A program made the position numbers and the translations under genes. This document shows positions 11,902 through 12,455 of a stretch of 12,455 nt of DNA, one piece after another. Location of the stretch: assembly GCA_947631075.1 (NCBI GenBank), contig CANRJU010000056.1, forward strand, positions 1 to 12,455, in the 5' to 3' direction. The stretch's first letter is position 1; every line of letters begins with the position of its first letter. The stretch comes from an uncultured Lachnospiraceae bacterium (GTDB lineage: Bacteria > Bacillota > Clostridia > Lachnospirales > Lachnospiraceae). The notes beneath the pieces were generated by a model. The model did not search any database. It worked only from the letters and a program-made list of their open reading frames with translations, and had not been told where the DNA came from.

Positions 11902-12455
11902 ATGATGAGCGAATGGGTCTTGGTCGTGGATGATGACGTGGCGAATCTCCGCATGGCAAACCGCATACTGAAGGATGAGAATATGCGCGCGAGCTGTCTG
12001 AAGTCGGGAGAGGACGCCGTCTCATTTCTCAAACGCAACAAGCCGGACATCATCCTGCTGGATGTGCATATGATAGGGATGGACGGTTTTCAGACCCTGA
12101 AGGCTATCCGGGAAAATGAAGCGGCTGCGGATATCCCGGTTATTTTCCTCACCGCGGACGATGACAGCGATACGGAGCGGCGGGGCTTAGAGGCCGGCGC
12201 GATGGATTTTATCAAAAAGCCCTTTGTGCCGGAAGTGCTGATTCTGCGGATCCGCCATATGGTGGAGCTGGTCCGCCTGCAGTCGGATCTGAGCCGGGAG
12301 GTGGAGGAAAAGACGATGGAGGTCAGGGCGCAGAAAGACAAGCAGGAGAGGATTTACATCCAGCTCGTGACGGCGCTCGCCAGCACCATCGACGCGAAAG
12401 ACGCCTATACTAACGGACACTCCTCCCGGGTGGCGGACTATTCCCTGCGGATTGC
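11902..12455 (+). CDS. Response regulator with receiver and HD-GYP domains, 3' end beyond window
   Basis: An open frame of 184 full codons runs off the window end. The receiver domain (about 3-122) has the acidic pocket VVDDD (8-12), phospho-acceptor D54 in IILLDVHM, T84 in FLTADDD and K106 in IKKPF. A likely coiled-coil linker rich in Glu/Lys/Arg follows (about 124-150). From about 155 the start of an HD domain appears: LVTALASTIDAKDAYTNGHSSRVADYS, with H173 the first metal-binding histidine of HD-GYP type proteins. Such proteins usually hydrolyse cyclic di-GMP; the HD and GYP motifs themselves are beyond the edge. ATG 11902 and ATG 11905 are both possible; the site AAAGAGAG (11891-11898) is weak. 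The gene is divergent from the LytTR regulator, and its leader carries the 17-bp repeats. Confidence 0.9.
   Translation, partial: MMSEWVLVVDDDVANLRMANRILKDENMRASCLKSGEDAVSFLKRNKPDIILLDVHMIGMDGFQTLKAIRENEAAADIPVIFLTADDDSDTERRGLEAGAMDFIKKPFVPEVLILRIRHMVELVRLQSDLSREVEEKTMEVRAQKDKQERIYIQLVTALASTIDAKDAYTNGHSSRVADYSLRI

Noticed and set aside
11798..12420. Several minus-strand open frames over the response regulator
   Set aside because: The plus strand is open to the window edge with a complete receiver signature; the minus frames are Ser/Arg-rich shadows.

Overview
The window reads as a chromosomal segment of a low-to-moderate GC, Gram-positive anaerobe of the class Clostridia, most likely a Lachnospiraceae member. 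Reasons: a fused SecD-SecF protein, strong AGGAGG-type ribosome binding sites, typical sigma-A promoters, the order rpmG-secE-nusG-rplK-rplA-rplJ-rplL, and a NusG-domain-II / Gx-transporter gene pair. The family placement is inference; no 16S or other decisive marker is present.

Layout. (1) 109-2373: secDF, the export accessory membrane protein, closed by a strong terminator at 2451-2480. (2) 2516-3208: a membrane-anchored LytM/M23-like protein whose metal-binding residues appear to be lost, followed by a terminator. (3) 3313-4980: an AT-richer, self-contained unit with a near-consensus promoter, an AlbA_2/Schlafen-type ATP-binding protein with a C-terminal winged helix, and a cluster of TGGTCA-like hexamers at about 11-bp spacing over its stop codon. 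(4) 5054-5774: an unrecognised protein with its own promoter and a tail resembling flagellar cap (FliD) C-termini. (5) 5765-6745, minus strand: a Gx-transporter family membrane protein and a NusG-domain-II membrane protein, probably one operon related to flavin- or quinone-linked electron transfer. (6) 6912-10682: the ribosomal and transcription-factor cluster, transcribed from at least two strong promoters, with an L1-type mRNA leader before rplA and an L10 leader with attenuator before rplJ. It ends in a large bidirectional terminator directly after rplL, with no rpoB. (7) 10746-11585, minus strand: a regulator joining an NTF2/SnoaL-like domain to a LytTR DNA-binding domain. (8) 11750-12455: tandem extended -10 sites, three 17-bp direct repeats and an inverted repeat, then a response regulator with the start of an HD-GYP domain, cut by the window edge.

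The central cluster supplies the ribosomal stalk (L11, L1, L10, L7/L12), L33, the SecE subunit of the translocon and the elongation factor NusG. SecDF and SecE both serve protein export. The two regulatory genes at the right end are divergent and share a roughly 300-bp control region rich in repeats.

No CRISPR array, tRNA, rRNA, transposase or integrase gene is visible. The observations most worth checking are the 23S-like L1 site before rplA, the helically phased hexamers after the AlbA_2 gene, the 17-bp repeats before the response regulator, and the 26-bp tandem duplication between the NusG-domain-II gene and rpmG. None of these alone proves a new system.
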